Shown here: piece by piece, positions 38,914 to 47,490 of the stretch
Position numbering within the stretch: position 1 is the stretch's first letter
Layout: each line of letters begins with the position of its first letter
Assembly: GCA_902495355.1 (NCBI GenBank)
Contig: CABUWV010000001.1
Span: forward strand, 62,001-126,000
Direction of reading: 5' to 3'
DNA length: 64,000 bases
Source of the DNA: an uncultured Collinsella sp.
Lineage (GTDB): Bacteria; Actinomycetota; Coriobacteriia; Coriobacteriales; Coriobacteriaceae
Position numbers and translations under genes: made by a program
The notes under the pieces: model-generated
The model's input: the letters and a program-made list of their open reading frames with translations, nothing else
Told to the model about the DNA's origin: nothing
Databases searched by the model: none

Positions 38914-40131
38914 ATGCTTTGTCAGTTCACCTTTAAGAACTATCGGTCCTATCGCGACGAGGCTGAGCTTTCCATGCAGGCGACGCCGATGAAGGAGTTT
39001 GAGCGTTCCCTCATCGAGTGCTCCGACGGGCAGAGTTTCCTTCCGGTGGCTGCGGTGTACGGGCCCAACGCTGGCGGTAAGTCTAACCTGCTCGAGGCTC
39101 TTGATTACGTTCGTTCGGCGGTGGCCAGACCAATTAGATTGCTGTCTGCCAGCGCTGATGCGCCAGAGGGTGATCGCCCTTTGATAGCCCGTTGTTCGGC
39201 GTTTGAATTTGATGACGTGTCTGCCGCCGAGCCCACCGAGTTCGAGCTCTATTACCGCGCGGGCGAGCATGAGTACCGCTATGTTCTGTCTGTACACGCC
39301 GATGAGATCGTGTCCGAAGGGCTGTGGCGGCGTAAATTGGGAGCGTCGCGTACGGCGATGCTGTTCGAGCGTGAGGATACAAAGGTTGAACTCGGCCCCA
39401 CACTGCGTAAGCTTGTGACGGCTGCGAGGTTCAACCCGAGCCTGCCTTACCTATCGTTCCTTTGCATCAACTTCGATGCGCCGGTGGTCCAGGAGGCGGC
39501 CAGCTGGTTTCTCGACGCTGTGTTTCTTAACTACAACAGTTCCTATCTGGAGCGGATGCTCGAGCAAATGCTCGACGAGGGCGACTCGCGCGAGGTCACG
39601 CGTTTCCTGCGCGCCGTTGATGTACGTATCGATGGCTTCAGAGTGGAGAGGGCGCCGGAATGGCGGGGCCAGCGCGTCTTCGTAAAGCATGAGGTGGACG
39701 GTAAGGGCTATGAGCTGCGCCTGTCCGAGGAGTCGGCCGGTACTCAGAAGCTCATGGGGCTGGCGGCGTTTCTGCTGGCGGCGCTCGAACGCGGCGGTAC
39801 CGTCGTTGTCGATGAACTCGACGCCAAGTTGCATCCGAAGCTCCTGCGCTACGTGATCCTGCTGTTCAAAGATCCCGAAGTCAACAAGAGCGGCGCGCAG
39901 CTCATCTTCTCGTCTCAGGACGTGTCCACTATGCGAAACGATGTTTTTCGCCGCGACGAGATATGGTTTGCCGCACGCGGCGAGGGGGAGGCGAGCCAGC
40001 TATGGTCGCTCGCCGACATCCACGAGGCAAATGGCAACCTGGTCAGCAAGAATGCGGCATTCGACAAGCAGTACCTGTCTGGCCGCTATGGTGCCGACCC
40101 GTATCTCACGCGCATTGAGGAGTGGGATTAG
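38914..40131 (+). CDS. AAA15-type ATPase of an AbiL/Rlo pair (AbiLi/RloA-like)
   Basis: ABC-type ATPase of about 405 residues related to OLD/RloA proteins. It opens CQFTFKNYRSYRDEAELSMQ, has Walker A GPNAGGKSNLL, a signature-like SEESAGTQKLMGL, and Walker B TVVVDELDAKLHP. It forms a pair with the RloB gene, whose start is one base past this stop. Such pairs act in phage exclusion, the ATPase probably sensing and the RloB protein as effector. The ATG at 38914 matches the family start; 38893 is also in frame. Confidence 0.85.
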   Translation: MLCQFTFKNYRSYRDEAELSMQATPMKEFERSLIECSDGQSFLPVAAVYGPNAGGKSNLLEALDYVRSAVARPIRLLSASADAPEGDRPLIARCSAFEFDDVSAAEPTEFELYYRAGEHEYRYVLSVHADEIVSEGLWRRKLGASRTAMLFEREDTKVELGPTLRKLVTAARFNPSLPYLSFLCINFDAPVVQEAASWFLDAVFLNYNSSYLERMLEQMLDEGDSREVTRFLRAVDVRIDGFRVERAPEWRGQRVFVKHEVDGKGYELRLSEESAGTQKLMGLAAFLLAALERGGTVVVDELDAKLHPKLLRYVILLFKDPEVNKSGAQLIFSSQDVSTMRNDVFRRDEIWFAARGEGEASQLWSLADIHEANGNLVSKNAAFDKQYLSGRYGADPYLTRIEEWD

Positions 40132-40132
40132 T

Positions 40133-40801
40133 ATGGCCGCGAAAAAGTCGAGGGACTGGCGCAGCGGCAAGCGCGAGGGACGCTCTCGCATGGTACAGAT
40201 GACGCGCCATCTCGTGGTGACCGAGGGCAAGGAGACTGAGCCTCGCTACTTCGAGGGCGTGCGCGCCGCGTTGGGCGCAGCAAACGAGCGGAAGGTTGCC
40301 GTAGTCGTTAAGGGGACTGGCAAACATACTCTCGACCTGCTCGACTTCGCCGTCGAACACTGCCGCTATGCGCCCGAGACGTTCGACCACGTGTGGCTCG
40401 TGTATGACAAGGATGACTTTCCTGCGTCCGACTTTGATGCGATGAAGCGCAAATGTGACGAGCTCTCCGATGGTTCGAGGACCTTCCATGCGTTGTGGTC
40501 GAACCCCTGCTTCGAGCTGTGGCCGCTTTTGCACTTTCGCTACACGACCGCGCATATGTCCGCGTCCGACTGCCAGCATGCCCTCGCGCAGGAGATGTCG
40601 AAGAACTTGGGCATCGAGTACCGCAAGAACCTGGACGGGATGTTTGGGGCAGTGGATGATAGGCGAGGCGAAGCATTGGAGCGTGCTGGGCGCCTCGTCG
40701 CGTACCATAGGGAACTGGGTAACATTAAGCCATCTGCGCAAAACCCTGCAACTAAGGTGGGCGAAATTTTCGATGTAATCGGGCCGTATCTGGTTGGCTA
40801 G
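40133..40801 (+). CDS. RloB-family protein (AbiLii-like)
   Basis: A 222-residue protein with the RloB/TOPRIM-like order: VTEGKETEPRYFEGV with the first acidic residue, VWLVYDKDDFP with the Asp-x-Asp, and NPCFELWPLLHF. It is predicted to be a nuclease-like effector working with the upstream ATPase. The ATG at 40133 lies directly after the upstream stop (TAGTATG), so the two are coupled. The phage trigger is unknown. Confidence 0.87.
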   Translation: MAAKKSRDWRSGKREGRSRMVQMTRHLVVTEGKETEPRYFEGVRAALGAANERKVAVVVKGTGKHTLDLLDFAVEHCRYAPETFDHVWLVYDKDDFPASDFDAMKRKCDELSDGSRTFHALWSNPCFELWPLLHFRYTTAHMSASDCQHALAQEMSKNLGIEYRKNLDGMFGAVDDRRGEALERAGRLVAYHRELGNIKPSAQNPATKVGEIFDVIGPYLVG

Positions 40802-41145
40802 GCGAGTCGCTGGATTGGCTTTCCGGTTAGTGCGATTGGCGGATTGTACTGCGCTATTGCGAGTCCGGTGCGTAGGAGAAGTGCGGGGAAAATCGAAACT
40901 CGCCGAGCGCACATCGATTTTTGCCAACAAAACTGCAGGTCGCGGATGCCCAAAACAGGGGACTGTTTGACAGATCTCGGTTTTTCACCGTACCCCCGAT
41001 TGGGTGCGCATTTAGCACCCTCGATGTCCCCACATTCCCTAAAAAAGTTCTTAAAACAGCCTTAAAGACGTTTCAGCTCGCGTTGACAGCGTAAAATACG
41101 CATGTTTGACTATGTCTAAAGTGGATTTTAGGGGAGGGGTGCGCC
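40802..41145. other. Spacer before the Pel operon
   Basis: No gene is seen. AAAATCGA (40889-40896) and TCGATTTT (40914-40921) could form a terminator for the RloB gene. TTGACA at 41083-41088 is a perfect -35 box, but the -10 region at 41106-41113 is poor. I see no cyclic-di-GMP riboswitch features. Confidence 0.45.
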
Positions 41146-43284
41146 ATGGAGGTGCTGGTTGTTGGCAACACCGCATATGTTGACGATGACTTTTGTGCCA
41201 AGGCGTTCCCCGGGGACCATGTGCAGGTCGTAGCCGCGCAGGACACGCGCCGCGACGAGTCGTCGCCCCATGCCTCGTGGAAAGAGCTTCTGCAACACTT
41301 GGATCAGGCCTACGAGTTCGACCGCGTGGTCTACCTATCCAATTACCTTACCCCACATACCGATACCGTGGGCGATATCGAGCTGCTGCGTTCGGTCTTT
41401 CGTGCGTGCGCGGGTCGCCGGGTCCAACTGCTGTATGTAGCGGGGCCCGCGGGTGCCGAGGGTGCCACCGACGCCGCGGGGCGAACGGGCAAGGGCATTA
41501 TCGCGCACGCAGCCAACGACCTGTGCCGCCACTACGCTGCTCGCGAGGGCGTTCAGACCAAGATCCTGCGCGTGCCGTTCCTGTATACCGCGTCTGCCGC
41601 GCTGGAGGACCCGTTTTTGGTGCCGTTGTTCGACGCGTGCTCAACCGGATCGGTCGCTCTGCAGGGCGCGCAGGATGCGGCGTTTCCCCTGCTGTGTGCC
41701 GAGGAGCTTGCGGTGTTGGTACGCCGTATCTTCGACAGCTGGGATGGTAACTTTGAGACGCTCGACGTTGCCGATACCTTCCATCACACGTCAGGTGAGG
41801 TGGGCGACGCCCTCAAGGCACTGTTCCCCAGCCTTGCCGTTGCCTATGGCGATTCTGCCGGCTATGCCCTGCCCGTCAGCGACGTCGTTCGCGTGCGCTA
41901 TGGCTGGTTTCAGCGGTACGACCTGCTGCGCGATCTTTCGACCATTCAAGTGCGTTGGGATGCTGGCCGCGCAAAGAAGGTCAACCCCTTGCGAGCCGCC
42001 ATCGACCGCATCCAGATGCGCGCGCTGCCTATTAAATGCCTGGAGACGGGCGTTGCCTGGGTTCTGTTCGAGGTGCTGGAGCATCTGTTCTCACAATCGG
42101 CCCAGCTCAACGTGCTCGATTATCGCCTGCTCTACGTGGTGCTGATCGGCACGCTGTATGGCTTGGACTTTGGCCTGGTTGCGGCGCTGCTGGCGTCGGT
42201 GGGCTTGGCCGTGAGCTACTTTACTCAGTACGGCTATACCTTCCAGGGTCTGTTCTACGAGCCGTCCAACTGGCTGCCGTTTATTGCGTACTTTGTGGTG
42301 GGCGCGGTGTGCGGCTATGTGCAGCTGCGCAACAGCGAAGCTATTAGGGCGGAGCGCGATCAAAACGAGCTCGTGCGCAACCGCAATACGTTTCTTACGC
42401 AGCTCTACCACGACGCGATCGAGGACAAGCGCGCGTACAGGCGCCAGATCGTGGGTCGCCACGACAGCTTTGGCAAGATCTTTGCCGTGACGCAGGAGCT
42501 CGACGTGCTCAACCCACGCGACATCTATCGCAAGTGCTGCGAGCTTCTGGGCGAGATCCTCGAGAACGATTCGGTTGCGATCTACCATGTTTCTGGTGGG
42601 GCATTTGCACGCCTGGTGGCAGCAAGTCCCGCGATTGCCGAAGATGCCGCACGCTCGCTCACGCTTGAGCAGCTTGCACCTCTTTTGGGCGACGGGGGTC
42701 GTTCGAACCTGTGGGTGAACCGCGAGCTGACGCCGGGGCTTCCCATGTTTGGATACACGATCGAGCGCGACGGGGCACCCGCCGTGTTGATCTTTGTGCG
42801 TAGTGCGGCCGAAAACCAAATGACCCTCTATTATCAAAACCTGTTCCGCATCTTGTGCGGGCTGGTCGAAAGCGCGCTGGGCCGTGCCTTTGACTATGAG
42901 GCGGTGGCGCAGGATAAACGCTGCGTTGACGGCACTTGCGTGCTCAAGCAGGCTGCCTTTGGCCAAGAGCTCGCGGCGGAGCAGGCGCTGGCAGATAGCA
43001 AGATGGGGAGTTTTTTACTCCTGCGCGTGGTACCGGGTATGGAACCTGTCGGCGAGCTGGTGGGCGCAATTGGGCCGGCAATTCGCGAGAGCGACGCGGC
43101 GGGCTTGGTCGACGGCGACGTGCTCTACCTGCTTATGCGCCAGGCAAAGGCGTGCGATCTGCCCATTATCCGCGAGCGCCTGAGCGCAAAGCAGATTGCG
43201 GTGGAGCCCGTCGACGGCGAGGACATCGTGGCGCTGCTGCAGCACATCTCTTACACCGGTGACGGTGAGGGGGGTGCCGCTTGA
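41146..43284 (+). CDS. pelD: PelD-like c-di-GMP receptor fused to an SDR-like domain
   Basis: First gene of a Pel-type exopolysaccharide operon (712 aa). Residues 1-230 resemble an NAD-dependent epimerase/SDR fold, but the glycine-rich cofactor motif is absent (VVGNTAYVDD), so it is probably inactive. About 300-410 hold four membrane segments. A GAF-like domain and a degenerate GGDEF domain follow: RxxD at 647-650 (RESD), then five residues, then DGDVL where GGDEF would be. That is the layout of an intact c-di-GMP inhibitory site on a dead cyclase, as in PelD. The ATG follows AGGGGAGGGG. Confidence 0.82.
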   Translation: MEVLVVGNTAYVDDDFCAKAFPGDHVQVVAAQDTRRDESSPHASWKELLQHLDQAYEFDRVVYLSNYLTPHTDTVGDIELLRSVFRACAGRRVQLLYVAGPAGAEGATDAAGRTGKGIIAHAANDLCRHYAAREGVQTKILRVPFLYTASAALEDPFLVPLFDACSTGSVALQGAQDAAFPLLCAEELAVLVRRIFDSWDGNFETLDVADTFHHTSGEVGDALKALFPSLAVAYGDSAGYALPVSDVVRVRYGWFQRYDLLRDLSTIQVRWDAGRAKKVNPLRAAIDRIQMRALPIKCLETGVAWVLFEVLEHLFSQSAQLNVLDYRLLYVVLIGTLYGLDFGLVAALLASVGLAVSYFTQYGYTFQGLFYEPSNWLPFIAYFVVGAVCGYVQLRNSEAIRAERDQNELVRNRNTFLTQLYHDAIEDKRAYRRQIVGRHDSFGKIFAVTQELDVLNPRDIYRKCCELLGEILENDSVAIYHVSGGAFARLVAASPAIAEDAARSLTLEQLAPLLGDGGRSNLWVNRELTPGLPMFGYTIERDGAPAVLIFVRSAAENQMTLYYQNLFRILCGLVESALGRAFDYEAVAQDKRCVDGTCVLKQAAFGQELAAEQALADSKMGSFLLLRVVPGMEPVGELVGAIGPAIRESDAAGLVDGDVLYLLMRQAKACDLPIIRERLSAKQIAVEPVDGEDIVALLQHISYTGDGEGGAA

Positions 43285-44186
43285 TCTCGCTTGTCGTTGC
43301 TGCCGTCTTGCTGCTGATTCATGCGCTGGTTTGCCTGATGCTGTGGACGCTTATGAAGTTGGGCCTGCTGCCGGTGCGCGGGCACATGCTGGCTGTGATA
43401 GTGTTGGTGCCGCTGTGGGGCCCGTTGCTGGTGGTTCTGCTATCGGTCCGCAGCGCGGTGTTTGGCGAGGGGCTGAAAGAGTCTGCGCTGGAGTCGCTGC
43501 GCTTCAACGACGACCTGCATCGCAGCATCCTGGTGCACGACCGTGACACCGATGTAAGCGTGGTCCCGCTCGAGGAGGCGCTCATCGTCAACGACCCGGC
43601 ATACCGGCGCCGCCTAATGCTCTCCATGCTCACCGAGGAGCCCGACGCGTACCTGGCGCAGCTGCAGGCGGCTAAGCTTAACGACGACGTTGAGGTGGCG
43701 CACTATGCCGCGACGGCGGTGGCGCAGATCTCCAAGGAGTCCGACCTTAAACTGCAGCAGCTGGAGCGTGCCTTTAAGACGGACCCGAGCGCGCAAAACC
43801 TCAACGAATACTGCGATTTTCTTGGTGAATACTTGGGCTCGGGCTTGGCTGAGGGGCGCGTTGCTCAGATTCAGCGCCAACAGTACGCGCGCCTGCTTGC
43901 GCGTCGCTGCGAGCGCGAAGACACTTTTGAGCTGCGCATTCGATTCGCGACGGCGCTGGCCGATGTCGGACAGATCGACGAGGCGCAGGCCGTGATCGAC
44001 CAGCTGGTGCTCGACGTGCCCGAGGAGCAGGAGGTTTGGATGCTTTGCCTGCGCCTTGCCGTGATGCGCCGCGATGGTGACGAGGTTCACCGTGTGATCG
44101 ATGCGATTGACAAGCAGCATGTGTATTTGAGCGCCGACAACCGCGAAAAGTTGGCGTTTTGGCGCGACGGGGAGGAGGCCAGATGA
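43281..44186 (+). CDS. pelE: PelE-like membrane and TPR protein
   Basis: A 301-residue protein with two N-terminal membrane segments (LVVAAVLLLIHALVCLMLWT and MLAVIVLVPLWGPLLVVLLS) and a helical repeat region. In Pseudomonas PelE bridges PelD and PelG at the inner membrane. It starts at TTG 43281, overlapping the pelD stop (TTGA) after GGTGAGGGGG, so it is translationally coupled. Identity rests on position, topology and length; sequence motifs are weak in this family. Confidence 0.75.
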   Translation: MISLVVAAVLLLIHALVCLMLWTLMKLGLLPVRGHMLAVIVLVPLWGPLLVVLLSVRSAVFGEGLKESALESLRFNDDLHRSILVHDRDTDVSVVPLEEALIVNDPAYRRRLMLSMLTEEPDAYLAQLQAAKLNDDVEVAHYAATAVAQISKESDLKLQQLERAFKTDPSAQNLNEYCDFLGEYLGSGLAEGRVAQIQRQQYARLLARRCEREDTFELRIRFATALADVGQIDEAQAVIDQLVLDVPEEQEVWMLCLRLAVMRRDGDEVHRVIDAIDKQHVYLSADNREKLAFWRDGEEAR

Positions 44187-46063
44187 GTGTGGTGCAACAT
44201 ATCCGCGACCGTGCAGGCCGCTTTCGTTGGATGGGACTCCTCGTGGTGTGGGCGGTCTTTATTGCCATGGCCGCCGTGCTGCTGGTGGAGCGTGCCGGCG
44301 TGCAGTACAGTGCGGGTCTGCATAAGCTGGGGATGCTTGCCGCCAACGATGCGGTGCCGGCCTCCTCGGCAATCTTTGGCCAAAAGCTCACGTGCCTGGT
44401 CATTACCGACTCGGACCAAGATGGCGTCGACGACGTTAAAGACCAGTTCGACCAGATTTTGCTGGACATGAAGATCGCCCACCGCGATGTGGATATTGCC
44501 ACCGATGGCGCGGATGCGATCCCTTTGCTCGCGTCGTTTGACCGCGTGATTGTGCTCATGCCCTCACTCGACGGGCTCGGTACGCATCTGACCGACCTGA
44601 TGAGCTGGGTGAATGCCGGCGGCTCGCTCATGCTGGGCATGACGCCGGAGAACTCCGGCTATCTGCAAGCCGTTGCGCCCAAGTTTGGCATCGATACCGT
44701 GGGATATGAGTACACGACTGCCGAGAGCATCGTCCCGAGTAAGGACTTTATGATCGGCGGAGGCCAGCGCTACGAGTTTTCGGACCCCTTTAAATCGTCC
44801 CTGCTGGTTTCGCTGCGCGAGACGGCGCGCGTGTGGGCCAAAACCGGCGACACGGGTGCGCCCCTTGTTTGGTCGAGCGATTGCGGCAGCGGTCATACCG
44901 TGGTGTGTAACATTGGCATTTACAGCAAGGTCATGCGCGGTTTTTACGCCGCGGCGATCAGCCTGCTGGGCGATGCCACGGCATATCCCGTCATCAACAG
45001 CGCCATCTTCTATCTGGACGACTTTCCCAGCCCCGTGCCCTCGGGCGACGGCACCTACATCAAGCGCGACTACGGGCTTTCCATCGCCGACTTTTATACC
45101 AAGGTATGGTGGCCCGATCTGCAAAAGCTCGCGCAAAAATACGGCATTCGCTATACCGGCGTGATGATCGAAAACTACGAGGACGCGGTCAACCAGACCG
45201 AGCCCGCGCGCCAACCCGATACCACGCAGTTCCGCTATTTTGGCGGCATGCTGCTGCAGATGGGCGGAGAGCTGGGCTTTCACGGCTACAACCATCAGCC
45301 TCTGGCGTTCTGGGATACCGACTATGGCACGCTGTACGTCTACAAGACCTGGAAGAACAAAGAGACGCTTGTCGCTTCGCTTAACGAACTTATCGCGTTT
45401 CAAGACGAGGTCCTGCCCAACGCTCATGGCTCGGTCTACGTGCCACCGTCGAATATCCTTTCGGCCCGCGCGCGCCAGATTATCGGCACCGACGTTCCGC
45501 GCATTAAGACTATTGCTAGTACGTACTTTGAGGACGGTACCGACCTGCCGTACGTGCAGGAGTTTGGCGTGGCGAGCGATGGCATTGTGGAGCAGCCGCG
45601 CATTGTCTCGGGCGGCATGGTCGACGATTCCTATATGCGCCTGGCAGCCGTGTCCGAACTCAACATGCACTACGTGAGTACGCACTTTATGCACCCGGAC
45701 GACCTGCTCGATCCCGATCGCGGCGCCAAGGAGGGCTGGGAAGTCTACAAGGGCGGCCTGACCGACTACCTGGACTGGCTTACCAAGTCTGCGCCCGACC
45801 TGCGTCGCCAGACCGGCTCGGAATGCTCGGGCGCCATTCAGCGCTTTTCGTCGGTTACGGTGAGCGTGGATACCAGCGCGGATGCCTGGACGCTCAGCCT
45901 GGGCAATTTCCACGATGAGGCGTGGCTCATGTTCCGCGCCAACAACGGCGAGCCGGGTGCGGTGACGGGTGGCGAATTGACGCACCTTACGGGCAATCTG
46001 TATCTGCTCAAGGCAAATGATAAGACCGTGACGATCGAGCGCAAGGAGGGTGGCGACAAATGA
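44183..46063 (+). CDS. PelA-like polysaccharide deacetylase (DUF2194 type)
   Basis: An extracellular deacetylase-domain protein of 626 residues with an N-terminal membrane anchor (MGLLVVWAVFIAMAAVLLV). The first half has a glutamine-amidotransferase-like fold (VITDSDQDGVDDVKDQFDQI) and the second a polysaccharide-deacetylase barrel with FYLDDFPSPVP and FHGYNHQP holding metal-binding Asp and His. Gram-positive Pel clusters carry such a deacetylase (PelA-DA) without the hydrolase domain of PelA. The ATG at 44183 overlaps the pelE stop (ATGA) behind GGAGGAGG. Confidence 0.8.
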   Translation: MSVVQHIRDRAGRFRWMGLLVVWAVFIAMAAVLLVERAGVQYSAGLHKLGMLAANDAVPASSAIFGQKLTCLVITDSDQDGVDDVKDQFDQILLDMKIAHRDVDIATDGADAIPLLASFDRVIVLMPSLDGLGTHLTDLMSWVNAGGSLMLGMTPENSGYLQAVAPKFGIDTVGYEYTTAESIVPSKDFMIGGGQRYEFSDPFKSSLLVSLRETARVWAKTGDTGAPLVWSSDCGSGHTVVCNIGIYSKVMRGFYAAAISLLGDATAYPVINSAIFYLDDFPSPVPSGDGTYIKRDYGLSIADFYTKVWWPDLQKLAQKYGIRYTGVMIENYEDAVNQTEPARQPDTTQFRYFGGMLLQMGGELGFHGYNHQPLAFWDTDYGTLYVYKTWKNKETLVASLNELIAFQDEVLPNAHGSVYVPPSNILSARARQIIGTDVPRIKTIASTYFEDGTDLPYVQEFGVASDGIVEQPRIVSGGMVDDSYMRLAAVSELNMHYVSTHFMHPDDLLDPDRGAKEGWEVYKGGLTDYLDWLTKSAPDLRRQTGSECSGAIQRFSSVTVSVDTSADAWTLSLGNFHDEAWLMFRANNGEPGAVTGGELTHLTGNLYLLKANDKTVTIERKEGGDK

Positions 46064-47487
46064 GAATCTGCTTGGTACTCGAGGGTTGCTACCCCTATGT
46101 ACACGGCGGCGTATCCACCTGGATGCACGGCTACATTACGGCCATGCCAGAGCACGAGTTTGTGTTGTGGGTGATTGGCGCGCATGCTGCCGACCGCGGC
46201 AAGTTTGTCTACGAGCTGCCCGGCAACGTGGTCGAGGTGCACGAGGTGTTCCTGGACGACGCCCTGCGGCTTTCGGGCGAGCAGCACGAAGCCAGTTTTA
46301 ACGACCGCGAGCGCGAGGCGCTACGCCGCCTGGTGTCGCTCTCCAATCCGGATTGGGACGTGCTGTTCGATATCTTCCAGCGCCGTCGTGTGCATCCGCT
46401 CTCGTTTTTACAGAGCCGAACGTTTATGGACATCTTCCGCGACGTGTGTCTGACCGAGTACCCCTACACGCCCTTTGCCGACGCATTCCACACCATGCGC
46501 TCTATGCTGCTGCCAGTGCTCTACCTGCTGGGCAGCGAGGTGCCGGTGGCCGATGTGTACCACGCTATCTCGACCGGCTACGGTGGTCTGCTCGCCTGCC
46601 TGGGCTCGAGCGTTTCCCATGCGCCGGTACTGCTGACCGAGCACGGCATCTATACCCGCGAGCGTGAGGAAGAGATCATTCGCGCCGACTGGGTGGTGCC
46701 GTCGTTTAAGGACCGCTGGATTCGCTTTTTCTACCTGCTTTCGGAGGAGATCTACCGCCGTGCCTTCCGCGTGACCAGTTTGTTCCATAACGCCCGCAAG
46801 ACGCAGATCGATATGGGCTGCGATGCGGACAAATGCCTGGTCATCCCCAACGGCATCCAGTTCGACCGCTTTAAGGACATTCCCTTAAAGCCCGATGACG
46901 GCTGGGTGGACATTGGCGCGGTGGTGCGCCTGGCGCCCATCAAGGACGTCAAGACCATGATCTATGCCTTCTTTGAGCTGCATGAGCGCCTGCCCAAGGT
47001 GCGCCTGCACATCATGGGCGGCGTGGACGACGAGGAGTACGGCGCCGAGTGCCACGCGCTGGTCGATACCCTAGGCGTGCGCGACCTGATCTTTACCGGT
47101 CGCGTCAACGTGGTCGAGTACATGGAAAAGCTCGACTTTACCATTTTGACGAGCATTTCCGAGGGCCAGCCGCTCAGCGTGCTGGAGTCGCTTGCAGCGC
47201 GCCGTCCCTGCGTGACGACCGAGGTGGGCTGCTGCCGCGAGCTGCTCGAGGGCGCCCCGGGCGACGACTTTGGCGTGGCGGGTTTTGTGACGCCGCCCAT
47301 GTATCGCAAGGGCTTGGCTGATGCCATGGAGCGCATGTGCGTGAGCCGCGCCCGCCGTATCGAGATGGGGGAGCGCGGGCAGCGTCGCGTTGCCACGTAC
47401 TTTTTGCACGAGCAGATGCTCGCCAACTATCGCGCGCTGTACGACGAGACGGCGTGTGCGTTTAACCTGTCCAGAGAGGGGGAGTAG
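46060..47487 (+). CDS. pelF: PelF glycosyltransferase
   Basis: GT4-family transferase of 475 residues predicted to polymerise GalNAc/GlcNAc-type sugars. It opens with the PelF pattern RICLVLEGCYPYVHGGVSTWMH, has LLTEHGIYTREREEEII, and the donor-site region ILTSISEGQPLSVLESLAA. The ATG at 46060 overlaps the stop of the deacetylase gene (ATGA). PelF with PelG is the most diagnostic pair for this pathway. Confidence 0.93.
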   Translation: MRICLVLEGCYPYVHGGVSTWMHGYITAMPEHEFVLWVIGAHAADRGKFVYELPGNVVEVHEVFLDDALRLSGEQHEASFNDREREALRRLVSLSNPDWDVLFDIFQRRRVHPLSFLQSRTFMDIFRDVCLTEYPYTPFADAFHTMRSMLLPVLYLLGSEVPVADVYHAISTGYGGLLACLGSSVSHAPVLLTEHGIYTREREEEIIRADWVVPSFKDRWIRFFYLLSEEIYRRAFRVTSLFHNARKTQIDMGCDADKCLVIPNGIQFDRFKDIPLKPDDGWVDIGAVVRLAPIKDVKTMIYAFFELHERLPKVRLHIMGGVDDEEYGAECHALVDTLGVRDLIFTGRVNVVEYMEKLDFTILTSISEGQPLSVLESLAARRPCVTTEVGCCRELLEGAPGDDFGVAGFVTPPMYRKGLADAMERMCVSRARRIEMGERGQRRVATYFLHEQMLANYRALYDETACAFNLSREGE

Positions 47488-47490
47488 CCG

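Noticed and set aside
40930..41145. Cyclic-di-GMP riboswitch before the Pel operon
   Set aside because: The conserved loop sequences of the GEMM classes are not present; control through the PelD RxxD site is better supported.
46050..46301. Alternative frames inside the Pel genes
   Set aside because: They are shifted shadows of pelF and its neighbours and contain no family motifs.
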